A stretch of DNA of 64,000 nucleotides from Ureibacillus sp. FSL W7-1570 (GTDB lineage: Bacteria > Bacillota > Bacilli > Bacillales_A > Planococcaceae), in assembly GCF_038593265.1 (NCBI RefSeq), contig NZ_CP151979.1, positions 62,001-126,000 on the forward strand, in the 5' to 3' direction. A program made the translations under genes and the position numbers. Under the pieces are notes generated by a model. It searched no databases, was not told where the DNA came from, and saw only the letters and a list, made by a program, of their open reading frames with translations. This document shows positions 37,022-47,103 of the stretch, piece after piece. The first letter of the stretch is position 1; each line of letters starts with the position of its first letter.

Positions 37022-39784
37022 ATGGTAGAGTACAAAGATACGTTATTAATGCCGAAAACCGATTTTCCGATGAGAGGAAATCTGCCGGTCAACGAACCAA
37101 AAATCCAAGCAAAATGGGCGGAAATGGATATTAACAAGCTGGTGTTGGAGCGTACGAAAGGCCGTCCGGAATTCGTATTGCATGATGGCCCTCCATATGC
37201 CAACGGAGATATTCATATCGGCCACGCATTGAATAAAATCATCAAAGATATGATCAACCGCCACCGTTCCATGACAGGATACCATGTTCCTTATATTCCT
37301 GGTTGGGATACCCACGGACTTCCGATCGAGCATGCTTTGACGAAAAAAGGCGTGAACCGCAAAGAAATGTCGGTTGCCGAATTCCGCAAACTTTGCGAAG
37401 AATATGCCTACGAACAAATCGAAAATCAAAAGGCCCAATTCAAGCGTTTAGGCGTACGTGGTGATTGGGAAAATCCTTACATTACATTAAAACCTGAATT
37501 CGAAGCCCGCCAAATTGAAGTGTTCGGCCGCATGGCGGAGAAAGGGTACATTTACAAAGGGTTGAAACCTGTTTACTGGTCTCCTTCTTCCGAGTCTGCA
37601 TTGGCGGAAGCGGAAATTGAATATAAAGATGTGAAATCACCTTCCATTTACGTGAGCTTTGAAATCAAAGACGCAAAAGGTGTTGTTCCTGAAAATGCAA
37701 AATTCATCATCTGGACAACTACCCCTTGGACAATTCCGGCCAACTTAGGAATTTCCGTCAACCCTGAATTTACTTATGCCGTTGTGAAAGTGGATGGCAA
37801 CTTATATATCATTGCAAAAGAATTGATTGAAAATGTTTCAAAAGAAATTGGATGGGAACAAGTTGAAATCGTTCAAGAAGTGAAAGGCCAACAATTGGAA
37901 TACATTGTGGCGAAACATCCATTCTATGACCGCGATTCTTTAGTCATGGTAGGGGAACACGTCACATTGGATGCAGGTACCGGATGCGTTCACACAGCGC
38001 CCGGCCACGGGGAAGACGACTATATCGTAGGGAAAAAATACGGTTTGGATGTATTGAGCCCAATCGATGACCGGGGCTGCTATACAAATGAAGCCCCAGG
38101 ATTTGAAGGCATGTTCTATGATGATGCCAATAAAGTGGTGACTGAAAAATTAAAAGAGGTCGGAGCTTTATTAAAATTAAATTTCTTTACGCACTCCTAT
38201 CCACATGACTGGCGTACGAAAAAACCGGTGATTTTCCGTGCAACGCCGCAATGGTTCTGTTCAATCGAGCCGTTCCGTGATCAGTTATTGGAAGCGATTG
38301 AAAATACAACATTTACTCCTAGCTGGGGTAAAATCCGCCTTTACAACATGATCCGTGACCGCGGAGACTGGTGCATTTCCCGTCAACGGGCTTGGGGTGT
38401 GCCAATTCCGGTATTCTATGCTGAAAATGGCGAGGAGATTATTACGCCGGAAACGATTGCTCATGTGGCCAATTTATTCCGTGAACACGGTTCCAATATC
38501 TGGTTTGAAAGAGAAGCGAAAGATTTATTGCCTGAAGGTTTCACGCATCCAGGAAGCCCGAATGGAAAATTCACGAAAGAAAAAGACATTATGGACGTTT
38601 GGTTCGACTCCGGTTCCACTCATCAAGGCGTGCTTGTGGAACGGGGCATGAAATATCCTGCCGACCTTTATTTGGAAGGTTCCGACCAATATCGTGGATG
38701 GTTCAACTCATCTTTGATTACATCGGTTGCCATCAACGGCTTTGCACCATATAAAGGCATTCTGTCCCACGGCTTCGTTCTTGATGGCGAAGGACGTAAA
38801 ATGAGTAAATCTCTTGGAAATGTCATTGTTCCTGAACAAGTAATGAAACAGTATGGTGCGGACATTCTCCGTTTGTGGGTGGCTTCTGTGGACTATACAG
38901 GCGATGTGCGCATTTCGGTGGATTTATTGAAACAAATTTCCGAAGTATACCGTAAAATCCGGAATACGCTTCGTTATTTACACGGAAATTTATTTGATTT
39001 TGATCCGAAAAGAGACCGTGTACCATATGAAAACTTACGAGAAGTGGATCAATATATGTACATGCGCTTGCAGGAAGTATTGAAACAAGTGCGCGCCGCT
39101 TATGACCGGTATGACTTCTCTGCGGTTTACCATTCCATCAACAACTTCGTTTCTGTTGAATTGTCTGCATTCTATTTGGATGTGGCAAAAGACGTCGTTT
39201 ATATCGAAGCGCCAAACAATCCAGCTCGCCGTGCGATGCAATCAGTGATGTACGATTGCTTGCTCACATTGTTGAAAATCTTGACACCGATCCTTCCGCA
39301 TACAACGGATGAATTGTGGTCTTATTTAAATGAGGAAGAGCCGTCTGTACAATTGACAGACTTCCCGGAAGTGGATGAACGCAGCAACTTTAAAGAACTC
39401 AAAGAAAAATGGAGTAAAGTGATGGACATCCGCGATGAAGTGCTTAAAGCCCTTGAAGAAGCGCGTAATGAAAAAGTCATCGGTAAACCATTGGATGCCA
39501 AAGTGGTGGTTTATACAGATGATGAAGAAGTATTGTCATTATTGAATGATGAAAAAGTCGATTTCAAACAAATTTCCCTTGTATCTCAATTTGTGGTTGC
39601 CGGAAGCAGAAAAGATGCCCCTGAAAATGCGATTGCATTAGAAAAAACATCCATCGCTGTAGAAAAAGCGGATGGGGAAAAATGCGAGCGCTGCTGGTCT
39701 TACTCTGAAACGGTCGGCCAAAACGAAAAACATCCGACATTATGTTCCCGCTGCGCTGAAATTGTGATCAATCATTACGAATAA
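37022..39784 (+). CDS. ileS: Isoleucyl-tRNA synthetase
   Basis: A 920-residue class I aminoacyl-tRNA synthetase, cytoplasmic. The HIGH motif is at residues 65–68 (DIHIGHALN), KMSKS near residue 593, and the editing domain has the [12 protein letters not shown] segment. A C-terminal zinc site reads CERCWSYS…CSRC, the usual short bacterial form. ATG behind AGGAGGAAATTC. Control is by the T-box leader. In B. subtilis ylyA and lspA follow; here ylyA is lacking. Confidence 0.98.
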   Translation: MVEYKDTLLMPKTDFPMRGNLPVNEPKIQAKWAEMDINKLVLERTKGRPEFVLHDGPPYANGDIHIGHALNKIIKDMINRHRSMTGYHVPYIPGWDTHGLPIEHALTKKGVNRKEMSVAEFRKLCEEYAYEQIENQKAQFKRLGVRGDWENPYITLKPEFEARQIEVFGRMAEKGYIYKGLKPVYWSPSSESALAEAEIEYKDVKSPSIYVSFEIKDAKGVVPENAKFIIWTTTPWTIPANLGISVNPEFTYAVVKVDGNLYIIAKELIENVSKEIGWEQVEIVQEVKGQQLEYIVAKHPFYDRDSLVMVGEHVTLDAGTGCVHTAPGHGEDDYIVGKKYGLDVLSPIDDRGCYTNEAPGFEGMFYDDANKVVTEKLKEVGALLKLNFFTHSYPHDWRTKKPVIFRATPQWFCSIEPFRDQLLEAIENTTFTPSWGKIRLYNMIRDRGDWCISRQRAWGVPIPVFYAENGEEIITPETIAHVANLFREHGSNIWFEREAKDLLPEGFTHPGSPNGKFTKEKDIMDVWFDSGSTHQGVLVERGMKYPADLYLEGSDQYRGWFNSSLITSVAINGFAPYKGILSHGFVLDGEGRKMSKSLGNVIVPEQVMKQYGADILRLWVASVDYTGDVRISVDLLKQISEVYRKIRNTLRYLHGNLFDFDPKRDRVPYENLREVDQYMYMRLQEVLKQVRAAYDRYDFSAVYHSINNFVSVELSAFYLDVAKDVVYIEAPNNPARRAMQSVMYDCLLTLLKILTPILPHTTDELWSYLNEEEPSVQLTDFPEVDERSNFKELKEKWSKVMDIRDEVLKALEEARNEKVIGKPLDAKVVVYTDDEEVLSLLNDEKVDFKQISLVSQFVVAGSRKDAPENAIALEKTSIAVEKADGEKCERCWSYSETVGQNEKHPTLCSRCAEIVINHYE

Positions 39785-39794
39785 TGTTCTTGCC

Positions 39795-39841
39795 GCCCTT
39801 GAATTTGCGATTGCAATTCAAGGGCGTTTTTTTTTTTTTTT
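39795..39841 (+). terminator. Terminator after ileS
   Basis: A perfect 11-bp stem (GCCCTTGAATT / AATTCAAGGGC) with a 9-nt loop and a very long run of 15 T. Confidence 0.95.
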
Positions 39842-39890
39842 GATCAGTTGGAATTGGCAAGAAAACAAAGTAATAACAAATAAGGGATGC

Positions 39891-40037
39891 ATCTGCACTA
39901 AAGGGGTTCTCAACCGCACCAAAGGCATGTCCATCTGCACCAAAGGAGCTCTCATCCACACCAAAGGGGAATCCATCTACACTAAAGGGATTCTCAACCG
40001 CACCAAAGGGATATTCATCTGCACTAAAGGGTTCTCA
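39891..40037. repeat. Tandem 21-bp repeat (seven units) between ileS and lspA
   Basis: Seven head-to-tail units of exactly 21 bp share the core CACYAAAGG (e.g. ATCTGCACTAAAGGGGTTCTC). Units 1–3 resemble units 5–7, giving an 84-bp higher-order period. One partial unit (AACAAATAAGGGATGC) lies just before. No indels or in-frame stops occur in one frame on the + strand, where each unit would read like ICTKGVL or NRTKGMS. That frame runs from 39840 to 40139 (99 codons), but its TTG start lies in the terminator T-run with no ribosome binding site, so coding is doubtful. The 390-bp gap ileS–lspA otherwise holds only the ileS terminator and the lspA promoter. Confidence 0.85.
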
Positions 40038-40133
40038 TCAAACAAAAAACCCTATCTTCTGCAAAGAACAGGATATGCATCCCATGACCCTTACATAAGA
40101 AAGAGAAGATTTTCTGTATTAATTGAAGGAATA

Positions 40134-40142
40134 TGTTAGAAT
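40134..40142 (+). promoter_or_regulatory. Extended −10 promoter before lspA
   Basis: TGTTAGAAT gives a TGn extension plus TAGAAT, 34 bp before the lspA start. No convincing −35 is seen, which is usual for extended −10 promoters. Confidence 0.45.
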
Positions 40143-40175
40143 AATGGAGATATATAGGCAAACGGGGGAAAGAAT

Positions 40176-40655
40176 GTGTTTAAATACTACAGTTTAGCAC
40201 TTTTCGTCATTATAATGGATCAGCTTACAAAATGGTTTATCGTAAAAAATATGGAAGTAGGGGATCGAATCGCAATTTGGGATCCTTGGCTTGGCATCTT
40301 AAGCCACCGGAACCGGGGGGCTGCCTGGGGAATGCTCCAAGGGCAAATGTGGATCTTTTATCTGGTTACACTCATTGTGGTGATTGCGGTAATTTATTAT
40401 TTTCATAAAGAAGGGAAAAATAAGCCATTGCTAGGCATCAGCTTAATGATTTTATTGGGCGGGGCGATTGGCAACTTTATTGATCGGGTTTTCCGCGGAG
40501 AAGTTGTTGATTTTATTGATGTGTTCATTCCGATCATCAATTATGATTTTCCAATTTTTAATGTTGCCGATGCAGCGTTGACGATTTCAGTCATCATGCT
40601 AATCATTGCATTGTTTAAGGAAGATCAAAACGGAAAGAAAAAGGTGGAACAATGA
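40176..40655 (+). CDS. lspA: Lipoprotein signal peptidase LspA
   Basis: A 159-residue membrane aspartic protease that cuts prolipoproteins before the lipidated cysteine. Four membrane segments; the catalytic aspartates are in VDFIDVF and FNVADAALT, and NRGAAWGMLQ is the conserved loop. The start is GTG at 40176 behind CGGGGGAAAG; an ATG two bases earlier is out of frame. It overlaps rluD by four bases. Confidence 0.96.
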   Translation: MFKYYSLALFVIIMDQLTKWFIVKNMEVGDRIAIWDPWLGILSHRNRGAAWGMLQGQMWIFYLVTLIVVIAVIYYFHKEGKNKPLLGISLMILLGGAIGNFIDRVFRGEVVDFIDVFIPIINYDFPIFNVADAALTISVIMLIIALFKEDQNGKKKVEQ

Positions 40656-41563
40656 CAGTAACAATCACGATTGAAGCAGCATACGCAGGAGAACGGCTTG
40701 ATAAAGCGTTATCTACAATTCAAGGGGAATGGTCCCGGACACAAATTTCCAACTGGATTGAAGATGGCCTTGTAACGGTAAATGGCAAGGAAGTAAAGGC
40801 CAAATATAAAGTCAAAGAAGGGGACGTTGTCGAAGTCGAAGTTCCTGAACCGGAAGAACTGGAAGTCATCCCTGAAAATATAGACTTGGATATTGTGTAT
40901 GAGGATTCGGATGTCATAGTGGTGAACAAGCCAAAGGGAATGGTGGTTCACCCTGCTCCAGGGCATATGACAGGGACATTGGTGAATGGATTGATGTATC
41001 ATTGCAAAGATTTATCCGGAATTAATGGCATCCTTCGCCCGGGAATTGTTCACCGCATCGATAAAGATACTTCAGGATTGTTGATGGTTGCCAAAAATGA
41101 CATGGCCCATAACGGTCTTGTCGAACAGTTGATGAATAAAACGGTGAAAAGAAAATATACCGCATTAGTTCATGGACATATTCCCCATAATAAGGGGACC
41201 ATTGATGCACCAATCGGCCGGGATCCGAAAGATCGCCAAAAACAGACGGTGGTAGATAATGGAAAAGAAGCCATTACCCACTTCGAAGTAATTGAACGGA
41301 TCGGCGGTAAATATACGCTGGTGGAGTGCCGATTGGAAACAGGCCGCACCCACCAAATTCGCGTTCATATGAAATATATCGGTTATCCTTTGGTGGGAGA
41401 CCCGAAATATGGTCCGAAGAAAACCATCGATTTTGGCGGACAGGCATTGCATGCGGGGGTTTTGGGATTTGTTCATCCCAGAACGAAGGAATATCTGGAA
41501 TTTGAAGTGCCATTGCCGGATGATTTTGTGAACTTACTTGAACAATTAAGAAAAGAAGGTTGA
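40652..41563 (+). CDS. rluD: RluA/RluD family 23S rRNA pseudouridine synthase (YlyB)
   Basis: A 303-residue pseudouridine synthase. An N-terminal S4 domain (RLDKALSTIQGEWSRTQISNWI, about residues 15–36) precedes the catalytic domain with HRIDKDTSGLLMVAKN, which holds the active-site aspartate, and GRTHQIRVHMKYIG. It corresponds to YlyB of B. subtilis; the target uridines cannot be read from sequence. The start overlaps lspA (ATGA). The pyr promoter −35 overlaps its stop codon. Confidence 0.93.
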   Translation: MTVTITIEAAYAGERLDKALSTIQGEWSRTQISNWIEDGLVTVNGKEVKAKYKVKEGDVVEVEVPEPEELEVIPENIDLDIVYEDSDVIVVNKPKGMVVHPAPGHMTGTLVNGLMYHCKDLSGINGILRPGIVHRIDKDTSGLLMVAKNDMAHNGLVEQLMNKTVKRKYTALVHGHIPHNKGTIDAPIGRDPKDRQKQTVVDNGKEAITHFEVIERIGGKYTLVECRLETGRTHQIRVHMKYIGYPLVGDPKYGPKKTIDFGGQALHAGVLGFVHPRTKEYLEFEVPLPDDFVNLLEQLRKEG

Positions 41564-41588
41564 CTTGGGAGATAATTAGTTCTATACT
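41560..41588 (+). promoter_or_regulatory. pyr operon promoter
   Basis: TTGACT (41560–41565), 17-bp spacer, TATACT (41583–41588). The −35 overlaps the rluD stop codon. Transcription should start near 41595 and give a leader of about 250 nt. Confidence 0.85.
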
Positions 41589-41625
41589 TTACAACAGTAA
41601 AAAATTAAATAGGAAATACCTTTAA

Positions 41626-42394
<769 letters not shown>

Positions 42395-42414
42395 ACAGAT
42401 AGAGGGGTAACAAT

Positions 42415-43746
42415 ATGACAAACAAAGTTATTGATATTCATGAAAAGCCGCCTGGTGGACAGTTAATCACATTAAGTTTTCAGCACATGTTTGCAATGTT
42501 TGGTTCAACGATTTTAGTGCCGCAATTGGTTGGATTGAGCCCGGCGATTGCGCTTTTAACAAGTGGTATTGCTACAATCATCTTTTTGCTTGTAACACAA
42601 TTTAAAGTGCCCGCTTATTTGGGTTCATCCTTTGCTTTTATTACACCGATGCTGTTGGTATCCGGGGGATTGGATCCGGAAGGCGCCGCAGTACATCCTG
42701 GAAACGCCATGATTGGTGCAATGGCAGTCGGTTTGGTTTATGCCGTCGTTTCTTTACTGATTTATAAAAGTGGTTACAAGTGGATTATGAGATTATTGCC
42801 GGCTGTTGTGGTTGGTCCGGTCATCATGGTAATCGGACTTGGACTTGCAGGTACAGCGGTGGACATGGCAATGAATATTTCCGTTGAGCAATTGAATCCT
42901 GATACAGGTGAAACGGAACTGGTAAAACAATATAGCGGTTGGCATTTTTCCGCAGCTTTGGTGACTTTGTTTGCGGCGATTATTTTCAATGTGTACTTTA
43001 AAAATATTCTTAGCGCGATGCCGATCCTTTTAGGGCTGGTCGTTGGATACATATATTCCGCAATCATTGGTATCGTGGATTTTACAAAAGTGAAAGAAGC
43101 ATCATGGTTCGCTTTGCCGGACTTTTTAATCCCTGGCGTCCATTATGAGTTTCATGTAACGACAAACATTTTATTGGCAATGGTTCCAATCGTTATCGTA
43201 ACGATTTCAGAACATATCGGACACCAATTGGTTTTAGGAAAAATCGTTGAACGGAATTATATTAAAGATCCAGGATTGCACCGTTCCATCCTTGGGGACG
43301 GACTTGGAACATTTGTCAGTGCGTTAATCGGTGGTCCTCCAAAAACGACTTACGGTGAAAATATCGGTGTATTAGGGATTACAAAAGTGTATTCGGTGTA
43401 TGTGATAATGGGAGCAGCTTGTATCGCCATCTTGCTTTCATTCTTTGGAAAAGCGATGGCGCTCGTACAAACAATTCCGACATCCGTACTTGGCGGCATT
43501 TCCATCTTATTGTTCGGTATTATCGCCTCCAGCGGTCTCCGCATGATTGTTGATAATAAAGTGGATTTCGGCAAAAACCGCAACATGGTCATCGCTTCAG
43601 TCATTCTGGTAGTTGGAATCGGCGGTGCGGCCATCCGGTTCTCCGAAACGTTTTCGATTGAAGGTATGGCACTTGCGGCGATTATCGGTGTAATCCTAAA
43701 CTTGGTTCTTCCAGGCAGAGATAAAAATATAGAAGAATTTGAATAA
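42415..43746 (+). CDS. pyrP: Uracil permease PyrP
   Basis: A 443-residue nucleobase transporter of the NCS2 (uracil/xanthine) family with about 12–14 membrane segments. Signatures include LSFQHMFAMFGSTILVPQLVGLSPA near the N-terminus and the substrate-binding helix regions ISEHIGHQLVLG and GGPPKTTYGENIGVLGITK. It brings uracil in for salvage. Twenty bases after pyrR, with no attenuator between, unlike B. subtilis. Confidence 0.96.
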   Translation: MTNKVIDIHEKPPGGQLITLSFQHMFAMFGSTILVPQLVGLSPAIALLTSGIATIIFLLVTQFKVPAYLGSSFAFITPMLLVSGGLDPEGAAVHPGNAMIGAMAVGLVYAVVSLLIYKSGYKWIMRLLPAVVVGPVIMVIGLGLAGTAVDMAMNISVEQLNPDTGETELVKQYSGWHFSAALVTLFAAIIFNVYFKNILSAMPILLGLVVGYIYSAIIGIVDFTKVKEASWFALPDFLIPGVHYEFHVTTNILLAMVPIVIVTISEHIGHQLVLGKIVERNYIKDPGLHRSILGDGLGTFVSALIGGPPKTTYGENIGVLGITKVYSVYVIMGAACIAILLSFFGKAMALVQTIPTSVLGGISILLFGIIASSGLRMIVDNKVDFGKNRNMVIASVILVVGIGGAAIRFSETFSIEGMALAAIIGVILNLVLPGRDKNIEEFE

Positions 43747-43772
43747 AGTAATCCATCAATCCTTTAAGATTT

Positions 43773-43845
43773 GTCCAGTGAGGCAAAAAAGGAGACGAAT
43801 GGCAAGCGCATACTTGTCATCCCTCCTAAGCCTTTTAATTCGTAT
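43773..43845 (+). promoter_or_regulatory. Second PyrR-binding attenuator, between pyrP and pyrB
   Basis: A PyrR loop variant GTCCAGTGAGGCAAAAAAGG starts at 43773. It runs into a stem built of GGAG…GAATGGCAAG and CTTGTCATCC…CTCC around a CGCATA loop; a short TTTT lies downstream. The T-run is weak, so attenuation may be partial. Confidence 0.8.
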
Positions 43846-43859
43846 AGGAGGAAATTGAC

Positions 43860-44729
43860 ATGAAGAATCTACTTTCAATGGAACATTTAACTAACGATGA
43901 AGTAATGGCAATTTTAGAAAGGGCAAGGGAGTTTGAAAACGGTGCTGAACCAAAGTTGGACCGCTCCTATTATGTGGCCAATCTATTCTTTGAACCGAGC
44001 ACCCGCACGAAAACCAGTTTCGAAATGGCGGAAAGAAAAATCGGTTGTACCGTCATTCCATTTGAAGCCGGATTTTCAAGCATGTTAAAAGGGGAAACAT
44101 TGTACGACACAGTGAAAACCTTGGAAATGATCGGCCTTGATGCGGTAGTGATCCGCGCCAAAGAAGATGAGTATTATCGCGAATTGCTTGAAGGAATCAA
44201 TGTCAGTGTCATAAACGCCGGCGATGGAACCGGGCAGCATCCATCCCAAAGTTTATTGGATTTATACACGATTTATAAGGAATTCGGCCGGTTTGAAGGA
44301 TTGACTGTCACAATTGTTGGCGATGTTTCCCATAGCCGGGTAGCCAAATCCAATGCGATTGCGTTGAGCCGGCTTGGAGTGAAAGTGAATTTCCTTTGTC
44401 CGCCGGAATGGGCAGGCAAATTTGAGGCGCAGCACTCTTGGGACGGTCTGCTGGAAGAAAGCGATGTAATCATGTTGCTCCGAATTCAGCATGAACGGCA
44501 TGACGTACCTTTCTCAAAAGAAAGTTATCATCAAGAATACGGGCTGACGATTGAACGGGAAAAGCAGATGAAAGACCATGCCATCATCATGCATCCCGCA
44601 CCGGTCAACCGGGGAGTGGAAATTGCCTCAGAATTAGTGGAATGTGAACGTTCAAGAATTTTCCATCAAATTCGGAACGGCGTATTTGTTCGTATGGCGA
44701 TTCTGGAAACAATTTTGAAGGAGAGATAA
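43860..44729 (+). CDS. pyrB: Aspartate carbamoyltransferase catalytic subunit
   Basis: A 289-residue enzyme joining carbamoyl phosphate and aspartate to carbamoyl-aspartate. The carbamoyl phosphate site [17 protein letters not shown] is at about residues 46–62, the aspartate-binding side LRIQHER and HPAPVNRG are present. It is slightly shorter than the B. subtilis enzyme (about 304). No regulatory subunit gene is nearby, typical for Gram-positives. ATG behind AGGAGG. Confidence 0.96.
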   Translation: MKNLLSMEHLTNDEVMAILERAREFENGAEPKLDRSYYVANLFFEPSTRTKTSFEMAERKIGCTVIPFEAGFSSMLKGETLYDTVKTLEMIGLDAVVIRAKEDEYYRELLEGINVSVINAGDGTGQHPSQSLLDLYTIYKEFGRFEGLTVTIVGDVSHSRVAKSNAIALSRLGVKVNFLCPPEWAGKFEAQHSWDGLLEESDVIMLLRIQHERHDVPFSKESYHQEYGLTIEREKQMKDHAIIMHPAPVNRGVEIASELVECERSRIFHQIRNGVFVRMAILETILKER

Positions 44730-44731
44730 CA

Positions 44732-46006
44732 GTGGTAACATTCATTGAAAATATCAAAATGTTAAATGAACAGGGAGAACTCGTTGAAACAACGATCACA
44801 ATCGACAAAGGAAAAATTGCCGCCATCGGTGAAGAAAAACCGTCCGATGCTGAAGTGATCGATGGAAAAGGCAATTTTGTGGCTCCGGGATTTGTCGATG
44901 TGCATGTTCATTTGCGGGAACCAGGATTTGAACATAAAGAAACGATTGCAACAGGTACTCGTTCCGCGGCAAGGGGTGGATTTACAACGATCTGTGCGAT
45001 GCCAAACACTAAACCTGTTCCGGACTCTGTTGAAAACCTTGAATATGTTAAAGGTTTGATTAAAAAAAGTGCTGTCGTTCGTGTCCTGCCTTATGGCTCC
45101 CTTACAGTTGCCGAAGCTGGTGAAAAGCGCACGAATATCGCCGAATTGAAAGCCCATGGTGCAGTCGCATTTTCAGATGATGGTGTCGGTGTTCAACTTG
45201 CATCGACAATGTACGAGCAAATGCAAGATGCAGCGAAAATCGATGCGGTGGTTGTCGCCCACTGCGAAGACAATTCATTGATCTATGGCGGCGTGATGCA
45301 CGAAGGAAAACGCAATAAAGAATTGGGACTCCCAGGCATTCCGAGCGTTTGCGAATCGGTGCAAATTGCGCGGGACGTTTTGCTGGCAGAGGCGGCAGGC
45401 GCAAGATATCACGTTTGCCACGTTTCCACGAAAGAATCCGTCCGTACGGTAAGAGATGCGAAAAAAGCGGGAATCCGCGTGACTGCGGAAGTTTGTCCAC
45501 ATCACTTGCTTTTGGAAGATATGGATATTCCGAGCGATGATGCAAACTGGAAAATGAATCCGCCATTGCGTTCTTCCGAGGACAAAAAGGCGCTTATCGA
45601 AGGATTGCTCGATGGCACAATCGATTGTATTGCCACGGATCATGCGCCGCATACCCAAGAAGAGAAATGCTGCGGCATGGTTGGGGCACCTTTTGGAATT
45701 GTAGGCTTTGAAACAGCTTTTCCATTGCTATATACAAAATTTGTGGAACCGGGCATCTTCACACTGAAACAATTGGTGGATTGGATGACGAAAAAACCGG
45801 CGGAAATTTTCAATCTGCCATATGGACAAATAGAGGTAGGAGCTTCCGCCGACTTGACAATCATCGATTTAAATAAAGAAAAGACAATTGATGCGAATGA
45901 ATTCCATTCAAAAGGCCGCAATACGCCATTCAATGGCTGGAAGGCAAAAGGCTGGCCGGTAATGACAATTTTTGAAGGTAATGTGGTTTATAAGGAGGAA
46001 GAATGA
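44732..46006 (+). CDS. pyrC: Dihydroorotase
   Basis: A 424-residue metallo-amidohydrolase that closes carbamoyl-aspartate to dihydroorotate. Zinc ligands are in [10 protein letters not shown] (about residues 58–67), HCED and VCHVST, and the catalytic aspartate is in [14 protein letters not shown] (about residues 303–316). GTG start two bases after pyrB, with AAGGAGAG upstream. Overlaps carA start by four bases. Confidence 0.97.
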   Translation: MVTFIENIKMLNEQGELVETTITIDKGKIAAIGEEKPSDAEVIDGKGNFVAPGFVDVHVHLREPGFEHKETIATGTRSAARGGFTTICAMPNTKPVPDSVENLEYVKGLIKKSAVVRVLPYGSLTVAEAGEKRTNIAELKAHGAVAFSDDGVGVQLASTMYEQMQDAAKIDAVVVAHCEDNSLIYGGVMHEGKRNKELGLPGIPSVCESVQIARDVLLAEAAGARYHVCHVSTKESVRTVRDAKKAGIRVTAEVCPHHLLLEDMDIPSDDANWKMNPPLRSSEDKKALIEGLLDGTIDCIATDHAPHTQEEKCCGMVGAPFGIVGFETAFPLLYTKFVEPGIFTLKQLVDWMTKKPAEIFNLPYGQIEVGASADLTIIDLNKEKTIDANEFHSKGRNTPFNGWKAKGWPVMTIFEGNVVYKEEE

Positions 46007-47103
46007 TGAAAAAGCGTCTCTTAATTTTGGAAGATGGGACAGTATTTGAGGGAGAAGCGTTCGGAAGCGAACGTGCAAGCCAAGGGGAAGTTGTATTTAC
46101 AACAGGGATGACTGGCTATCAGGAAACGCTTACGGACCCTTCCTTTTACGGTCAAATCGTTACGTTCACTTATCCGCTGATCGGCAATTATGGAATCAAC
46201 AGCGATGATTTTGAAGCCATCGCTCCCGTGATTCGCGGAGTGGTTGTCAGAGAATTGACGAAAATCCCTTCCAATTTCCGCTGTGAAATCACATTGGATG
46301 AATATTTAAAAAATCAAGATATTCCAGGAATTGAAGGAATCGATACACGGAAACTGACTCGGATTATCCGTTCAAAAGGTGCGGTACGTGCCATGTTGAC
46401 GGCAGCGGACGAGGAAGTAAACGTGGAAGAAATCGTGAGACAATTAAATGAAACGCCATATTTGAAAAACCATGTGAAGGAAGTTTCTCCAAAAATGCCA
46501 TTCCCAAGCCCTGGCAGAGGAAAACGCGTGGTACTCATGGACTTCGGGATGAAAAAGGGCATTTTGCGGGAATTGAATAACCGCCATTGCGATGTGCTCG
46601 TCGTTCCATATAACACACCAGCGGAGAAAATTTTAAGCTTCCGTCCTGAAGGGATTTTGCTGTCCAATGGACCGGGGAATCCTGCAGATGTGACTGAAGG
46701 CATCGAAACAATCAAACAACTGATCGGAAAAGTTCCGATGTTCGGCATTTGCTTGGGACATCAATTGATTGCGCTGGCTTGCGGTGCGAAAAGCTATAAA
46801 TTGCCGTTCGGACATCGCGGTGCAAACCATCCGGTAAAAAATCTTCAAACTGGAATCGTCGAAATCACTTCACAAAACCACGGTTATGTAATCGATGAAA
46901 ATTCATTGGAAGGTACGGATTTGGAAATCACTCATGTGTCATTGAATGATGGAACTATCGAAGGATTGAAACATAAAAAATATCCGGTATTTTCTGTGCA
47001 ATTCCATCCGGAAGCATCTCCGGGTCCGGAAGATTCAAACTACCTATTCGATGAGTTTATTAAATTAATGGAACAAGCAGGGGAGGAAAAACAACATGCC
47101 TAA
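46003..47103 (+). CDS. pyrAA: Carbamoyl-phosphate synthase small subunit
   Basis: A 366-residue glutamine amidotransferase subunit that feeds ammonia to PyrAB. The N-terminal domain opens [17 protein letters not shown]; the class I amidotransferase triad is in [16 protein letters not shown] (Cys about residue 247) and [15 protein letters not shown] (His, Glu). Translation is coupled to pyrC and to pyrAB by overlaps. Confidence 0.97.
   Translation: MMKKRLLILEDGTVFEGEAFGSERASQGEVVFTTGMTGYQETLTDPSFYGQIVTFTYPLIGNYGINSDDFEAIAPVIRGVVVRELTKIPSNFRCEITLDEYLKNQDIPGIEGIDTRKLTRIIRSKGAVRAMLTAADEEVNVEEIVRQLNETPYLKNHVKEVSPKMPFPSPGRGKRVVLMDFGMKKGILRELNNRHCDVLVVPYNTPAEKILSFRPEGILLSNGPGNPADVTEGIETIKQLIGKVPMFGICLGHQLIALACGAKSYKLPFGHRGANHPVKNLQTGIVEITSQNHGYVIDENSLEGTDLEITHVSLNDGTIEGLKHKKYPVFSVQFHPEASPGPEDSNYLFDEFIKLMEQAGEEKQHA

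Noticed and set aside
39891-40037. CRISPR array
   Set aside because: Units are contiguous 21-bp repeats without unique spacers, and no cas genes are near.
39840-40139. 99-codon frame through the 21-bp repeat as a gene
   Set aside because: TTG start lies in the terminator T-run, no ribosome binding site; kept only as a repeat with coding left open.
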